Shown here: positions 12,198 to 24,835 of the stretch, one piece after another
Numbering within the stretch: the first letter of the stretch is position 1
Layout of the letters: each line of letters starts with the position of its first letter
Source of the DNA: Serripes groenlandicus
Lineage: Eukaryota > Mollusca > Bivalvia > Cardiida > Cardiidae
Length of the DNA stretch: 64,000 nucleotides
Direction: 5' to 3'
NCBI GenBank assembly: GCA_031761405.1
Contig: JASEVX010000342.1
Span: 62,001-126,000, forward strand
The notes under the pieces: model-generated
What the model was told of the DNA's origin: nothing
The model's database searches: none
What the model saw: only the letters and a program-made list of their open reading frames with translations
Made by a program: the position numbers and the translations under genes

Positions 12198-15100
12198 CTA
12201 AGACTCGTTAATCATGTGTACTTCATGACACGTGGTACGTGTTATCCCATTCTCTTGGAAATGACAATACGGCCACATCCGAAAAAAGTAAACGCGAAAA
12301 CCTCTATCATACAGACACTTGAATACACTTAGGTATTGCACGTACTGTTCCTGTTTTCTATGTCTCCCGTCTCCGCAGTCCCGTACGCAAACATGAAATT
12401 CTACAATCAGAAGTTTTACAGAAGTGAGTATGTTGCCACTACACATTTCGGTCAAAGCGTCCCATTCAGCACCTTCTGTGTCTATTTTAAGAATATCTAT
12501 CCTTTCCTGTAAAAAATAAAATAAATCAGTTCAGGCAAAATTGAGTCTTGTTGCATCTGTGTTAGATGGGTAAGTCTGTCCTACTAGTACCCAATCTGAT
12601 TAAAACTAGACATAAACTTGCTCACTCTGACACATTTCAGATGATTTCGTTATACCTTAGCATCATCCAATCATTGTGTCGCCTACAAAATAGTCATAAA
12701 TAAAACAGGGGAGAAAACCCATATAATCAAAGGAGATAGAGACGAGGCGATTGCCGTATGTTTCGTTTGTACAGAACCGATCGTTTGATGTTTCATTATA
12801 TTTCATAAGTTAAACAAAACGAACATATACTCATGAATATGTAATTGCATAAGGTAAATTCTAGATAACTTTATAGTCAGTGCTGTAAGCATAGCGATAA
12901 AGTTTGGTTCGATTTTAATGAAAATGAGCAAGTCCATGGACTTTTAAGTGCCGACGTTATGTTGACAGTACAGGAAGACGTCAAATTGGGACGTCACATG
13001 ACCTTAAGCCGATGCCAATATAATTACAAACATCGCCACTTTAAATGAACTGGAAAGTTCGTGGAGTCAATTAAAATTAATTTAAAAAGGATAATTAATA
13101 TGTCGTCCTAATTATCTATATATTTAATGCTCTGAAACATTCATCAAGAGCTTCTTCGGCTTAGGGTATAGTGTAAGGGCTGTTTATAATAATTGTATAT
13201 TGTATTATAAACCAGTTGTGAAACGCATTTAATATGACTTGGAACATTAATTGTTTAAGTAAAACAAGAGCTGTTCGCAAGACAGCATGCTCGACTATTT
13301 ACCCATTTGAAACTATAAACAACAGTTGTTACTGATAGTGACTTGATAGTAAAGAACTCTAAATCTAGTTGGATAAGTCTTATTTGAATAGCATCTGCTG
13401 TTTGTGAGAAAATGCCTTGTATGCAAAACTTTAACCAAAATTTCAAAAGGCCTTAATTTATAATAATATCAATCAGAAATTAACTAACCTGACTGTTTGA
13501 TACCTTTAAAGAAGTTTTAAATCAATCAAGTGGTTATTGAGATATGTGCATGATAGTATCGTGCTTGCAAAACTTTCATCAAATTTTCAAAGTCAAACAA
13601 GAGTCATAATTTGTACTAAATTCATAAAAAATGTATCTAACTTGACTGACTGACACCCCTCAAGATATGAGTAAAGTTTCAAGACAATATATTTAGTGGT
13701 TACTGAGAAATATCCATGAAAGTACCTTGCATGCAAAATGTTAACCAGAGTTTATAGGTAAAAAAGGGCAATCATTTGCATTATATGCTAGAACAAAACT
13801 ATCAAACTTGATTGTTTCATAGGTGTGATGGTCGGAAAGGGTTTTAATGAAGTTTCAATGCTATGCATCAAGTAGTTATTAGGATATGGACTCTTAATAT
13901 CGTTGCACGCTTAACTTTAACTATAATTTCTAAGTCAATAGAGGGCTATAACATGCATTAAATGCAGGATAGACTTATCTAACTTAATTATATTTATATA
14001 TGTGTGATGGTTGAAAAGGGCTGTTTGAAGTGTCAATGAAATATATCAAGTAAATACAAAGCATTGGACTCTAAATGTAGTTGCACGCAAAACTAAAACC
14101 AGGATTTCTAAGTGAAGGAGGGGGCATAATTGTTTTTGGCCTTGTCTTGCATGGTCATTTAATGTCCAATAAGTGTGTGACGGTTTAAAGCAATAACATT
14201 TGTGGTTTGTGAGAAAAAGCCTTCAATGCAAAATTTTAATCAAATTTCTTTAGTCCAAAAAGGGGCATAATTGTGTCAAAATCTGATATAGAGTTATGGG
14301 GCTTGTCCTGCTAGGTCATTTGATGGTGTTCAAAAAGTGTGTGAAGTTTCAAAGCAATAGCATCTGTGATTTATTAGAACAAGACTTGCATGCAAAACTT
14401 TTACCAAAGTTACAACACATTGCCGATGCCGACGCCCAAGTGCCTGTAATAGCTTTAATATTCTTCGGATAGTCGAGCTAATGACACACCATTCTCACTC
14501 TAATATCAAATAGTTTTAATCATCATAATTTTACAGTTTCCGATAATAAAAAATAATAAAAATCAGTTTCTTTTTTATTTTATGGTCACCTTTTGTCTGT
14601 GTTGGTGACATTTGCGTGTTTTCTAGAAATTGTCGGGCTGCTACTTATTTTCCGCGTGAAGCCATCGATGTGCGGCTTGATTAGACATATCGTTGAACAA
14701 AGGACACGGTCAGTATTGTTGAGTAATACTCTTAACCCGTTGTAGCCTAAATATCTTGTTGAGGCGTCTGCAACAGACGATCTTTGAAAAGATTGTTGTA
14801 AAAGGATATTTTACTGAAAAGGAGCAATTCCTTATGTTGCCTCAATGTTTTCAACTCAATTCAATGATTAAACTTTCAGTTATGGATAATTTCAATGATT
14901 ATGCCTAGATATTTTAAAAATAGTCTGCTATTGATCTATTGTGCAAACTATCAATTAAAAGCAATAATAATTTAGATTATTATTATAATTATAAATGTGA
15001 TTAATAAAATGTTAATACTATATATAAAATAATTGTCAATAAATTAGAAAAAAAAGTAACAACTAATAAAATACATTATTGTAATTAACGAAATATAAAT

Positions 15101-18100
15101 ACAAATCATATAATAACTCCAATTGCACAGGGTTAAAATATTATACAAATAATAGGTCTAAAATATTTAATTAGGAGAGCTGAACATTGAAAAACCAAGA
15201 TTGCCCCTGGCTAATTCGAATGACGGACGATTTGTAGGACGGATGTTTTGGCCTGGATATTTTGTCCTAGGAATTTTTGGCCTAGGACCTTTTGGCCTAG
15301 ATCTGTTTGCCTAGGACCTTTTGGCATAGGACCTTTTGTCCTAGGACCCTTTGGCCTAGGACCTTTTGGCCTAGATCTTTTTGGCCATCCATTCGTTATC
15401 AAAAAGGTATTCTTGGCCAGACAGGTCTAAAAGCCAGTTATAACAAGAATCTTTATTGATTTTATTTATTATTTTATTATCAGTATTTCTCTTTATCTAA
15501 AGTACGAAATGTTTTCATGTTTTGATTAAAAAGGAAGGTATTGTAAACAAATTCATAAAGATAATGATTATCAGATTAATTAGTTCTAAATAATAACTTT
15601 ATCAATGATCACATTAAAAAACTGTCAAAAAAGGGAATTGTTGTTGTTAGCGTTGAACTGTTAACTAGATAACAATAATGTAGTTTGGATTAAAATTGCA
15701 TGATAACAACTAATATGTTTGTAATTAATTGTTGATTAGATAACAACATTGTAGTTGGATTAAAAGTGTTTGAAAGCACATAAAATATTATTAATATAAT
15801 GTTCTTATACTAAATAGTCCTATTTAAAAAATTATGACTAGCCAAAATGTCCAAGCCAAAAAGTCCCAGGACGAACTGTCCGGGTCAAAATGTCCGTCCA
15901 CCGGCTTATTCACACATGTCGACCTAGTCTCACTTTGCCCCAAAAATTGTACCTAAAACACTTAAAGTTAGCAAAGTTAGACGACACCTGTGTGAATGTG
16001 TAAACTGTACCTGTGAATGATTAAGTTTGTTTTTTATTGTATTTAAGGTCAATATCCTTCCGTTTGTATCATCTTTGCCACCAATACCGATAGAGTGGAA
16101 TGTTACTTTTGCTGAATGTTGGTGATCTTTTTGACCATCACTGAAACACGAAAAAAAATATCATCAATACCGATATAGTGGTATGTTACTTTTGCTGAAT
16201 GTTGGTGATCTTTTTGACCATCACTGAAACACGAAGAAACATATCATCTGATTTAAATGAAGCTACACAAGTAGCATTCTTCCATGATTACAGAGCTCTA
16301 TATAAGGTGCATTTTGCATGTTTTAAAGCTTATTTTACCCTCAAATCCTATGTTGTTGGTAATCAAAAGAATTGTCTCAGTGAGACAATTATTTCGAGTA
16401 CCCACAACAAAGGGTTTGCTTTAAAAATAAGAGAGAAATTGTGGGAAAAAGATCTGAATACCCCTCCTTATCTGGATCCTGAATTGATTTAGACGAGCCG
16501 TGATAGCTTAGTTGGAAACGACGAGGGTTGTGAGTTTAAACTTTAGCTCGGCCATTGCTTTCTTCCGATTTAGTGACTAGCGTCAATGGGCTGAAATAGT
16601 CTGCACATATGTGGGAAGTTAGCATAATGTGTTGGGTACTGGTTCGAAAAGTCCAGGAAAAACAAAGTTAGGTTAACTGGCTGGTCATCATAATATAACT
16701 TGAAAACAGGTGAAATCGGTGTTAAAAGCCAATACACCTTTCCATGATTTCAACCCTGTCGATACATGTAGGTATGTTTACATTAAACATCGCGAAACAT
16801 AATCTCATGTGTCCATATCTCTCGTGTTTGTCCTCGGGTAGACACTATGTCAATTATAGATTGCTTTTCAAACATCTGAAGTAGATGACGTTTTAAAGGA
16901 TAATCGATTTGAAAGTTGTCCAAAGTCCTAACTAAAGTCCTTAAGTCGTACAAGTGCTTTCGAAGAGCTAAGAGCGGAATTGGATCTTATAATTCGAATA
17001 TCTTTATTCTTTGATAACTCGGGACGCGTTAGGCAAACATTTACAGTCGAATGTGTTTACGTCAATGACATTTTCGATTAAAATGTATACTTCATTGCTG
17101 CGTTTTGTTTTTTGTTTTTGTTATATTCGTTCTCAAGAAACTTCCTTGCAAAAATACACACTTTGGACCAACAGATGGTGAAATGTTAACAAGTTATATT
17201 CCGTAGTGAATAAGAGTTATATAGTTCAAAATGAAAACAATCTATAATTCATATGCCTATGGCGGAAATATTACATTATAGATTGTTTTAATTTTAAACG
17301 ATATAGATGTTGAGTATGACCCATCCCATCAGACGACGTAGAGCTTAACAATTAGCAGGTTAATACCTAACGCTATGGCAGGTAATTTGGAATACACACA
17401 TGCTAGTATTGAGCCATTTTAAACAGTTCTTATTGCCACATGTTTTACAGCATCTTATCTCCATGCAAAACTAAAATTAAAAAGCCTTAAAACAGCACTA
17501 TTTGAAAACACCAACTCACACACGTTGACACATTTTGATTCACATGCGGCTGTCGACATTTTGCGTTGTAGCAATAGGGGAAATTGCTTAAGGTTAGAAT
17601 ATGTCCTTTTGTCAGCTTGATTAAGCTAATATTTGAACTTTCATTAATAGAGATTAACCATATTTAGCCTAGATGTTTACAAATATACAATTTTGATTGT
17701 ATTTAGGAAAGGAATCAATAATAAACACTCACAATGGATCAAATGCATGCACATAACACCCATACCGGTCAGACACTCCGTCATCGAAAGAAAAATCTCC
17801 TCGGTTTCTGCAACGAAATAAACAAAATGAGCAACAAGAAACACTATCATAGGGAATTTATGACCAGTAACGAGTCGTATTCGCATACGTGTTCCGACAG
17901 TCTGATCTCAGTTTTACGCTGGACATACATCTATAAAGGTAGGAACTCCTACTATGTAGCTTCCAACCTAATCATGTGTCATTCGTCTTCCACCAATGGG
18001 CTAAATCTATGTGGAAAAGCAGCCAGTTGCTTGGGAAGATTGTTGTGTGGAGTACTGGTGTGAGAAAACCAGGAAATGCATGAGTAGGAGAACTGGCCGC

Positions 18101-21100
18101 CGTGATATAACTGAGAAATTGTTAAAATTGGCGTTAAACCCCAATCAATCAATTAATCAATCCAAACCCAATGGATAAAGACATTTTTAATGACGATGAA
18201 GTGCAAGTTGTATAACATATAGTTAAGACACCAGGGCTCCTCGTTATGATACGTCAATACTCTTTAAACCTTTTCTATATACAATAAATATGCCGGAGAC
18301 GACTTTGAAAACATCTACGGATATCGAAACGCTCTATGAAGAAAGAATACTTTTTGAATAGATTTGTCACAATGGTTTTAAAAAAAAAATTGTCTGTTGA
18401 AGAGGCGCCTGTATGTGGGAAAGGGTTAACACAGAGGACATAAACTACATATAGCATCTGCGGAGATGTAACTCACAACATCCACATTCGGGACCTTGCA
18501 ACCAGAGGCGGTTCATAATCAGACTACGTCCCTGGCACAGCATGCTCTTAATCCCCTGTGCACGAGTGACGTACACGCATAACGTTTGTAAGAATGTCCG
18601 GTAGGGACTAAAACACCATTTCTCCAGAAAGATGCATTTTGATTGTTTAGTAATTTTAAAACTATTACAAAACATTGAGTATCTTCCTTTAAGTATCACA
18701 TGACAGAAATAATGATTATAATTGTATTAATTGACGGTATAATCCTGATCCTGACATGTGTTTATATATTTATATTACCATGATGTGCGCAAATTGTGTA
18801 TGCAATGACATAAATGACTCTTAGTGTGTTTAATAAATACATATTGTGGTATAAATGAAATACAGTTTAATTTAAGTGAAACTTCATAATCATTAAATAA
18901 TAAGACATATGAGTCGTGAGTAACTATTTTGGCGTATAGATACCTATGTGTACAGTGAAAACTTAGGTGAGCCTGTACACAGCATCACCCGAGAAATCAC
19001 TGAAGTCATTGCTGAGAAGTCAATATGTTTAAACGGCCTAAATAAATCTCCTTGCGAAAAGGTAGAAGTGTATACAACGTAATTACATGCCAATGTAACT
19101 TTACATGATGTCAAACTGGTGTGTCATTAAGACACAAATCCTCTAGACACGATCATCTTTACGTACAATGGTGCTTCCTTTGTACAATTTGGTAACGTAC
19201 TAGCATATCGATTAACCTACCCGAATGAATACATCAGACAAGGCTTTGAGTTGTCCATAACGTCTTCACATATGTGGTACCCGCCGTCATTCTCATTACC
19301 TATGTGACGTTGTCGAACACATCGAGTCTGGATATTCTCTATGTACCTATAATAAAAGATGAGAGTGTTCGAATGAAAACATGTGTCGTAGGCCAAACCG
19401 AAAAGCATGACGAACAGATAGACGACGAGAAAAGTATCCCATCGTGCCAACATAGGCGACAATATAAGAGTTGCGCCTGCCGATTCTGGTCTTTTTACAT
19501 CAGATTACTGTGAAGACTCGAGGGATACTTTGTATATAATTACAGTATCACCAATGCCCTCACTGTCCGCATTCATGTAAATTAAGCAATAGATGTAGCA
19601 TCTGACAGCAATAGTTAGTTCACCTGTTAGTATGGAACGCCATGACCGTCTTAATATATTATATCCGGTGGAGATTGTATTTTATCATATAACCTAGAAA
19701 TAGACGCTTTTTCAATGGCTAAAAAGTAACTTTTTAGAAAAAATATCTTGCGATATGCACTTTTTTTTCTGATATGCACCAGTTTTATAAATAGTCACAG
19801 GGGAAGATCGGGGAATCCCATGAGCCGCCTATTAATATCCTTCGCCTTTATCCGTACGTTATGGAATTACTATGTCGTAAATTGAGGGTTATATACTAAA
19901 ACAGTTATGGGCTTTTCAACTGTTATACATGATGTTGATATGCACCAAGAACAAAAGAAACAGCATTTGGAGAGGGCATAGTGTTAAACCATTACATCAT
20001 GCATTTGTATTGTTAGTATTTAATCAAAGATTTGACATTTACGCCTAGATCTACAAAAATGCAAGTTCAGACACAAGACAAAATATTAGTATTAGTGTTA
20101 AACCATTACATCATGCATTTGTATTGTTAGTATTTAATCAAAGATTTGACATTTACGCCTAGATCTACAAAAATGCAAGTTCAGACACAAGACAAAATAT
20201 TAGTATTCTACTAGCATGTCCATTTTATTCAGTTAATTAATCTGCTATGTCTTTAGAACTTGATAAATCTAAGTGTCAATTATGTTGTGCTCTAAGTTAT
20301 TTGTTTACAAACTTTAAAAACAAATCGAATCCTATCTTCGACCGTTTCTACATCAAATTTGATGATCCCTGAATCGCTTAAATATTAGAATTGACTATGT
20401 GTTGATCTTGAAAGCATTGAAACTAAGTCCTTAACCCAATCTAGCTATAAAATCACTGCAACATGTGTGCAGATGACTGTATCATTCCGAGCGCCTCATG
20501 TTCAGGAATCGAGCACTCTCGGCTATGTAAAATGTTCGGTTTGGGTACACAATTAATACTAGTGGGACGTATCCAGATTCGTTATAATTCGGCAATATTC
20601 GGTATGGTCTGAAATATCCTAACTATCTCATCATAACGACGAAACTACCGCATATCATGAAAACACTATAGCATATAATGTAAATACTACCGCATATACT
20701 GTAAATACTACCGCATATAATGCTGTAAGCACAGCATATAAGGAAATCGTATGTTCAACATAAAATGTGAGATCCACTACTTATATACACGAAAGTACGA
20801 TATGTAATGTGGTTTGCACTGCATATAACGAAAGTACGATATGTAATGTGGTTTGCACTACATATAACGAAAGAAGCAACACGCGTGATAGACAAAGTGA
20901 CTATAACATATATTTCAGTTTGCACTTCATATAACGCAAAACGCACCATGTATACCGTTTTATCTACTACACACAATAACTAAATCTACTGCTTATATTG
21001 ACAATTGTACCACGCACAAATAGGATAAGATATAAGATAAGTTCTACTATATGTTATAAAGAAAGAACAGCATATAAAGGAACTCGTACCACACATAATA

Positions 21101-23507
21101 CAATATATACGACATCAAAATAAATATCTACTACATACAATACACCATGCACCGCATATAATGAAATATCTACTGCATATAAGCACGCAAGTCATAATAA
21201 GACGGTCATGGCGATCCATATTAATATTATTACCTGATATGCTAGTTTTAGAGTCGTCTGTTTGCCAGAGAAAGAAAGTATAACATCTGTAGCAATGGAT
21301 GTGTAAGATAAACTCCCTCCTTCATACAACATATCTGAAGCAGACTACTTTTAGAAATAACCTAAAATGTATAACTGGTGCGCTAACATGTACATTTTTA
21401 AGATAACGTGTGATGTCAATAAGTAAATAGAATACAAAACACAAAACGGTAGCTTTCATAAATCTGGTTCTATGTTTTGGTTCTAAAATACAAACAAAAA
21501 TGCACAAATAAGCAAGTTTGTTTTGCTTATATCAAGAATGATGATTTTCACAAGATCTACATCTGGTCTTTGAGAAACTAGGATGAACTCTTATGTTATT
21601 CTCTTTACAGAGAAAATAAAGTACATCCGTTAAATAAGTTCCCTTTAAACAGGTTCTAAAACGTAGCGTCATTGAGTTAACCAAAATAAAAATGCGAAAA
21701 CAGATTATAACTGAAACTTTTTTTAACGTGTTTTACAGTTATTGACCTTCGAGATAGAAACCCAAATTTGCCTGGTTTTGACAGATACCCGTTTTACGTC
21801 TGTACAATGGTACCTGTTATAGGTTCAAGAGACATTGAAACAGAAACATGTCTGGCGAATACCCAGTACGATTCTGTTTATTTCCGTGAAGATCTGGAAC
21901 AAAATGGTGTTAGTGCAAACAGGCTTAGCGTAAAATATTAGAGATCATGTAAAGCAGGAGATCAGCAGGAAGTGTCGTGAAATCACGCTACGTCGTGAAA
22001 AATATAAAAGATATTGCCATGAGAAAGTAGAAATGATATATTTGACAACGCGATGTGTCTATTTAACTTGCCCGTATTGCATACATTTGGAGGAACAGAT
22101 GCGAAGACGTGTATGTAATTCAACAATTGAACTGACATTTTTCCTTACAAATAGTACAGCTCTTCTAACTCAGTTCTCGTCATATTTCGTAGAATAGAAC
22201 GAGCCGGGATATTCAAGGAATTTACTCTGCCTCGTTTTGGAATGATGTTATCACTGATGGCTGACCCTTTAGAGCTAAAACTCCGTGCATTGTCGTGTTC
22301 TGTCTCCTTTTGTCTATACGATGGTTGTTTTATATCCTTAAAAATAAATTTAAAAAACATAACCAATACTTAATGAACAGTTGCCCCATGCCAAAGGCTT
22401 GCAGCTGTTTTTTATTTTGAAACATTGCACAAAAAATGAGAATTTATCATTGTTCCTTTCAAACATGTTAAGGCATATATCTATAATTACAAAGATGTTA
22501 CAATTTTTCAATCAAACGTTCAAAGCAGACGATGCAAAACGATTCAAGCGAGTAAGATAGTAACAGTAGGAGTGTATAATCCAAAGAGTATACAGTTATT
22601 AAATGCGTTTTTGTGTTACAGTATACAGTTTTTTAATTGGTATTTGTGCTGCAGTATATAGTTATTTAGTGGATATTTGAGTTGCAGCCAACAATGTTGT
22701 CCAGATGTCCAGAATGTCTTCCCCGACACGAAGAGACAGCAGTTTTGACTGTTACACAAATACCCATTAAATAACTGTTTTATTACCTGATCCAATAGTA
22801 TTGAACTTGACCCCTGTCAAATTATGGGACAGGGTTATCGAACCTGTACAATTCTTCTTTCATTCCACTGTATATATGATAGTTAACGGATATTCTAAGT
22901 TTCAAAGTGATATGTAAGTAACCTTAACGCAAAACCTAACCCATGCCGACGAAGACGACGATCAAGTGACGACAAAAGCTTGCACTTTTAATATAAAAAT
23001 CTGACGAGCCAACAATAAGTATATTACAGAAAACTTAGTGAATACAAACCGCGAATCTAAAATAGTATCTCGTAGTCGGATATATATCCGAATAGATATT
23101 ATACAAACTTGATATACTTATTGCATAGGTAACATTTAAGTTATGGCCTTTGATGATTCTGCGATTTATACCCACATAGAACTAAAATAATATGAGCCGT
23201 TCCGTTAGAAAAAAACAATATAATGGCCTCTGCGTAATGTATTGACCTTCCTGTGGATTTTCTGTTTCATCAATCATTACTCTTTAACTCTATCCCCCTG
23301 GGACGGAATGTGTCGACCCCAATCAGTCTGCGAAGATTGCGCATGCTGATCTTTGTCGATGCATTACGCATAGTTCATAATGTTGGTTTTCTCGCGGGAC
23401 AGCTCAAATATACATACCTGATTCTCATGTCCTAATGTCATATAAATACCAATCACAATTAGACAAATTATGATCACCAAGAAAGAAACGTTATTATTGG
23501 ATAACAT
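12198..23507 (-). CDS. METTL24/FkbM-type methyltransferase-like protein, six exons, 305 aa
   Basis: Exons in order are 23507-23418, 22336-22149, 19346-19221, 17807-17733, 16140-16011 and 12506-12198. All five introns are GT-AG and the phases match, giving 305 residues with no internal stop. Residues 8-24 form one hydrophobic helix, predicting a type II membrane (Golgi/ER-like) anchor and a lumenal catalytic domain. Family motifs follow in order: 'NMTRTELEELYY', 'HIGNENDGGYHIC', 'CLMYSFG', 'GDFSFDD', 'YGCYVHAFDP' (SAM-binding acidic turn), 'FHSIGIGG', 'IDILKIDTEGAEWDAL' and 'LLIVEFH'. METTL24-like proteins are predicted SAM-dependent methyltransferases with unknown substrates. An acceptor-like 'aatttcag' at 23514 suggests a separate 5' UTR exon. 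Introns carry SINEs, MITEs and a partial duplicate of exon 5. The gene is assembled by eye and no transcript was checked. Confidence 0.88.
13263..14479. mobile_element. bivalve dispersed repeat, 'agctgttcgcaagacagcatgctcgact' type
   Basis: Starts 'acaagagctgttcgcaagac' with 'gctcgactattt' and ends 'attcttcggatagtcgagct'. The inside holds repeated sub-blocks ('tgcatgcaaaacttt.accaaa', 'aaaaaggggcataattgtgtc', 'tgaagtttcaaagcaatag'). A shorter copy with the same ends lies in opposite orientation at 50913-51414. It has no coding capacity. It sits in intron 5 of the methyltransferase gene. Confidence 0.75.
14730..14900. mobile_element. decayed TTAA MITE half
   Basis: 'cttaacccgttgtagcc' is followed by 'gcgtctgcaacagacgatctttg' and a stem of 'aaaggatat..ggagcaattcc' type. 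This matches the left half of the TTAA MITE family. The right end is lost. It lies in intron 5 of the methyltransferase gene. Confidence 0.55.
15222..15905. mobile_element. MITE with 15-bp sub-repeat ends
   Basis: The left side (15222-15400) is a tandem array of about ten 15-bp units ('ggcctaggacctttt' and variants). The right side (15840-15905) has the inverted version ('caaaatgtccaagccaaaa', 'caaaatgtccgtcc'). The outer ends 'gacggacg' and 'cgtcc' are inverted relative to each other. About 440 bp of AT-rich filler lies between them. On the minus strand the array reads as repeated 'PKGPR', which is a repeat artefact. The whole unit lies in intron 5. Confidence 0.7.
16079..16244 (-). repeat. 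83-bp tandem duplication of an intron-exon border
   Basis: The acceptor of methyltransferase exon 5 plus its first 60 or so coding bases (16079-16161) is repeated just upstream in transcription order (16162-16244). The copies share 'cgtgtttcag' and the codons for 'DGQKDHQHSAKVT'. Use of the upstream acceptor at 16223 would add 83 bases, shift the frame and reach a stop soon after. The real exon 5 acceptor (exon start 16140) gives the intact protein. Confidence 0.9.
16497..16720 (+). mobile_element. SINE, decayed
   Basis: The head is 'gtgatagcttagttgg' with B-box remnant 'gtgagtttaaac'. The body reads 'gtgggaagttagc', 'ggtactggttcgaaaagtcc', 'aactggctggtcatcataatataac' and 'gaaatcggtgttaa'. 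The order matches the full-length SINE at 29417-29652. It sits in intron 4 of the methyltransferase gene. Confidence 0.65.
17980..18160 (+). mobile_element. SINE 3' body
   Basis: 'agtactggtgtgagaaaacc', 'gagaactggccgccgtgata' and 'ggcgttaaaccccaatcaat' are followed by a (caat)n-like tail. The core and tail are the best-preserved 3' end of the SINE family here. The head is missing. It sits in intron 3 of the methyltransferase gene. Confidence 0.8.
18264..18429. mobile_element. palindromic TTAA MITE, short copy
   Basis: TTAA at 18264-18267 and 18426-18429 flank 'accttttctatatac' and 'gtatgtgggaaaggg'. Inside lie 'gacgactttgaaaac' and its inverted partner 'gttttaaaaaaaaaattgtc'. It is a shortened member of the family and lies in intron 3. 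Confidence 0.75.
19981..20207. repeat. 114-bp perfect tandem duplication
   Basis: Bases 19981-20094 and 20095-20207 are identical over 113 bases, from 'gtgttaaaccattac' to 'aaaatattagtatt'. Identity this complete indicates either a very recent duplication or an assembly artefact. It lies in intron 2 of the methyltransferase gene. Confidence 0.95.
20625..21195. repeat. degenerate 'accgcatataatg' tandem field with a 39-bp subunit
   Basis: Units around 'ctaccgcatataatgnaaata' recur loosely from 20645 to 21190. Within them, 'gaaagtacgatatgtaatg' repeats with an exact 39-bp step (20791 and 20830). It is intronic (intron 2) and non-coding. Confidence 0.7.
22587..22785. repeat. 34-bp triplication followed by an inverted copy
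   Basis: Three units start 'gtatacagttattaaatg', 'gtatacagttttttaattg' and 'gtatatagttatttagtgg'. About 60 bases downstream, 'tgttacacaaatacccatta' plus 'aataactg' is the reverse complement of the consensus. A transcript could fold into a hairpin. It lies in intron 1 of the methyltransferase gene. Confidence 0.6.
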
Positions 23508-23513
23508 GACAAT

Positions 23514-24830
23514 CTGAAATTAGAAAGTGATATTTCGATTTGTCGATAAGCCATTTCAAAAATGAAAAGTGATGATACAATAAGATCTAGGGCCCGTTTT
23601 AAGAAAGCATTTACGTTTTGTTTCGCTTAATATTGATCTACGCTGATTCATCCAACTTTCGAGACTGTTCGAGGCCGCATTTGGAATTTTCGTCTAAAAT
23701 ATTTAATATAGTTCTTCAAGTTAAATTAGCTAGATCGAAGACAAAACCAATCAGCGTAGGCTACTACGAAAAACAACAATGTTTACTGATAAAGTTAGAG
23801 ATAAGAGCAGTAAGGTTTTCAATAGCAATTCCCAATTATCATCAACCTTTTTATATAGGTACCCCGGTAGGTATAATCTTTGACTTGACTGAATTTTTCA
23901 CTATTTATATAGGTCAATTAAACAATGAAGGAAACACTTCCCTTTTTTGTCCTGTGAGTTTTTATTGTAATGGCAACAAATAATAATTATTAAGATAGAA
24001 GGATGTCTGAAATGAAAATCAACTGAATTTAAGCAATCTAAACATGAACAGTTTAATCTGTCATAGCCAAGATCACTATTCAAGGTCAATGTGTGTATAA
24101 AAGAGCTTGTAATTGATATAACTTTTACACACATCTTACGAGATAAAATATTGGGTCTTAAACCCGGATTGTATCTCAAAGATCACAAATAGGGCATTAT
24201 ACAGAATTTCTGGGTCTGTATTATGGCTTTAGTAACAAGGACCGTAGTTCAGAATTTAATGTCACATTTGAATTTTAGGTCATACTATGGGTATGATAAA
24301 GCTTATATGTACTAAATTAGTTTATATCTCAGTGTTCTTTTAAATAACATTGATGTAGCTCCGTTGACCTTAGCCTTTAACCTCTTTTAATCTCACCTCG
24401 ATAACAAATTATACTAACGTTAGCTAAAATGCAAATTTACAGTAAAAGTCAAGGTGATTAGCCGTAAAATAGGGTCCAAGTGAAAATGTGTCCTTCCATT
24501 TTATAGCCTCCTTGTTTGTTGACAATTCATTTTTCACGAACAAATTGTATCCAGGAAAGACTTGTTGAATCAACGTCGATCTTAAAGTCCGACTTTAAAC
24601 TATGAAATAAAGGTATGCGTTTGGTTGAAAATAACTGCAAATTTACAGTTTTTCAAAGTTATTACGATAATATATTCCATGCGTGTTCACCAAAACATAC
24701 TAACTGACACAGTTTCGTAAAGATCTATAACATTTACATTATATTAGGATAGGCAAAGAAGATTGCCGTTAGCCATTTACAATTGAAATATGGCAAAGAC
24801 AATAATATAAATACAATGACATGCATGCAT
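23514..24830. other. 5' flank of the methyltransferase gene, no clear feature
   Basis: This stretch lies upstream of the first coding exon on the minus strand and should hold the promoter and any 5' UTR exon. I see no convincing TATA box or initiator. A plus-strand frame of 121 codons (23618-23983) has no recognisable motif and lacks an ATG at its start, so I do not call it. Confidence 0.4.
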
Positions 24831-24835
24831 ACAGA

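Noticed and set aside
15211..15402. Minus-strand frame with repeated 'PKGPR', collagen-like
   Set aside because: It is the translation of a 15-bp tandem repeat in a MITE end. There is no Gly-X-Y register and no gene context.
19217..19462. Alternative start of the methyltransferase at 19453 with its own hydrophobic segment
   Set aside because: A clear acceptor ('ttattatag') sits at 19347 and joins in phase to the exon ending at 22149. The family motif 'ELEELYY-YIENIQ' is kept only by that splice. It could still be a rare alternative start.
23618..23983. 121-codon plus-strand frame
   Set aside because: No ATG at its start, no recognised domain, and it lies in the 5' flank of a minus-strand gene.
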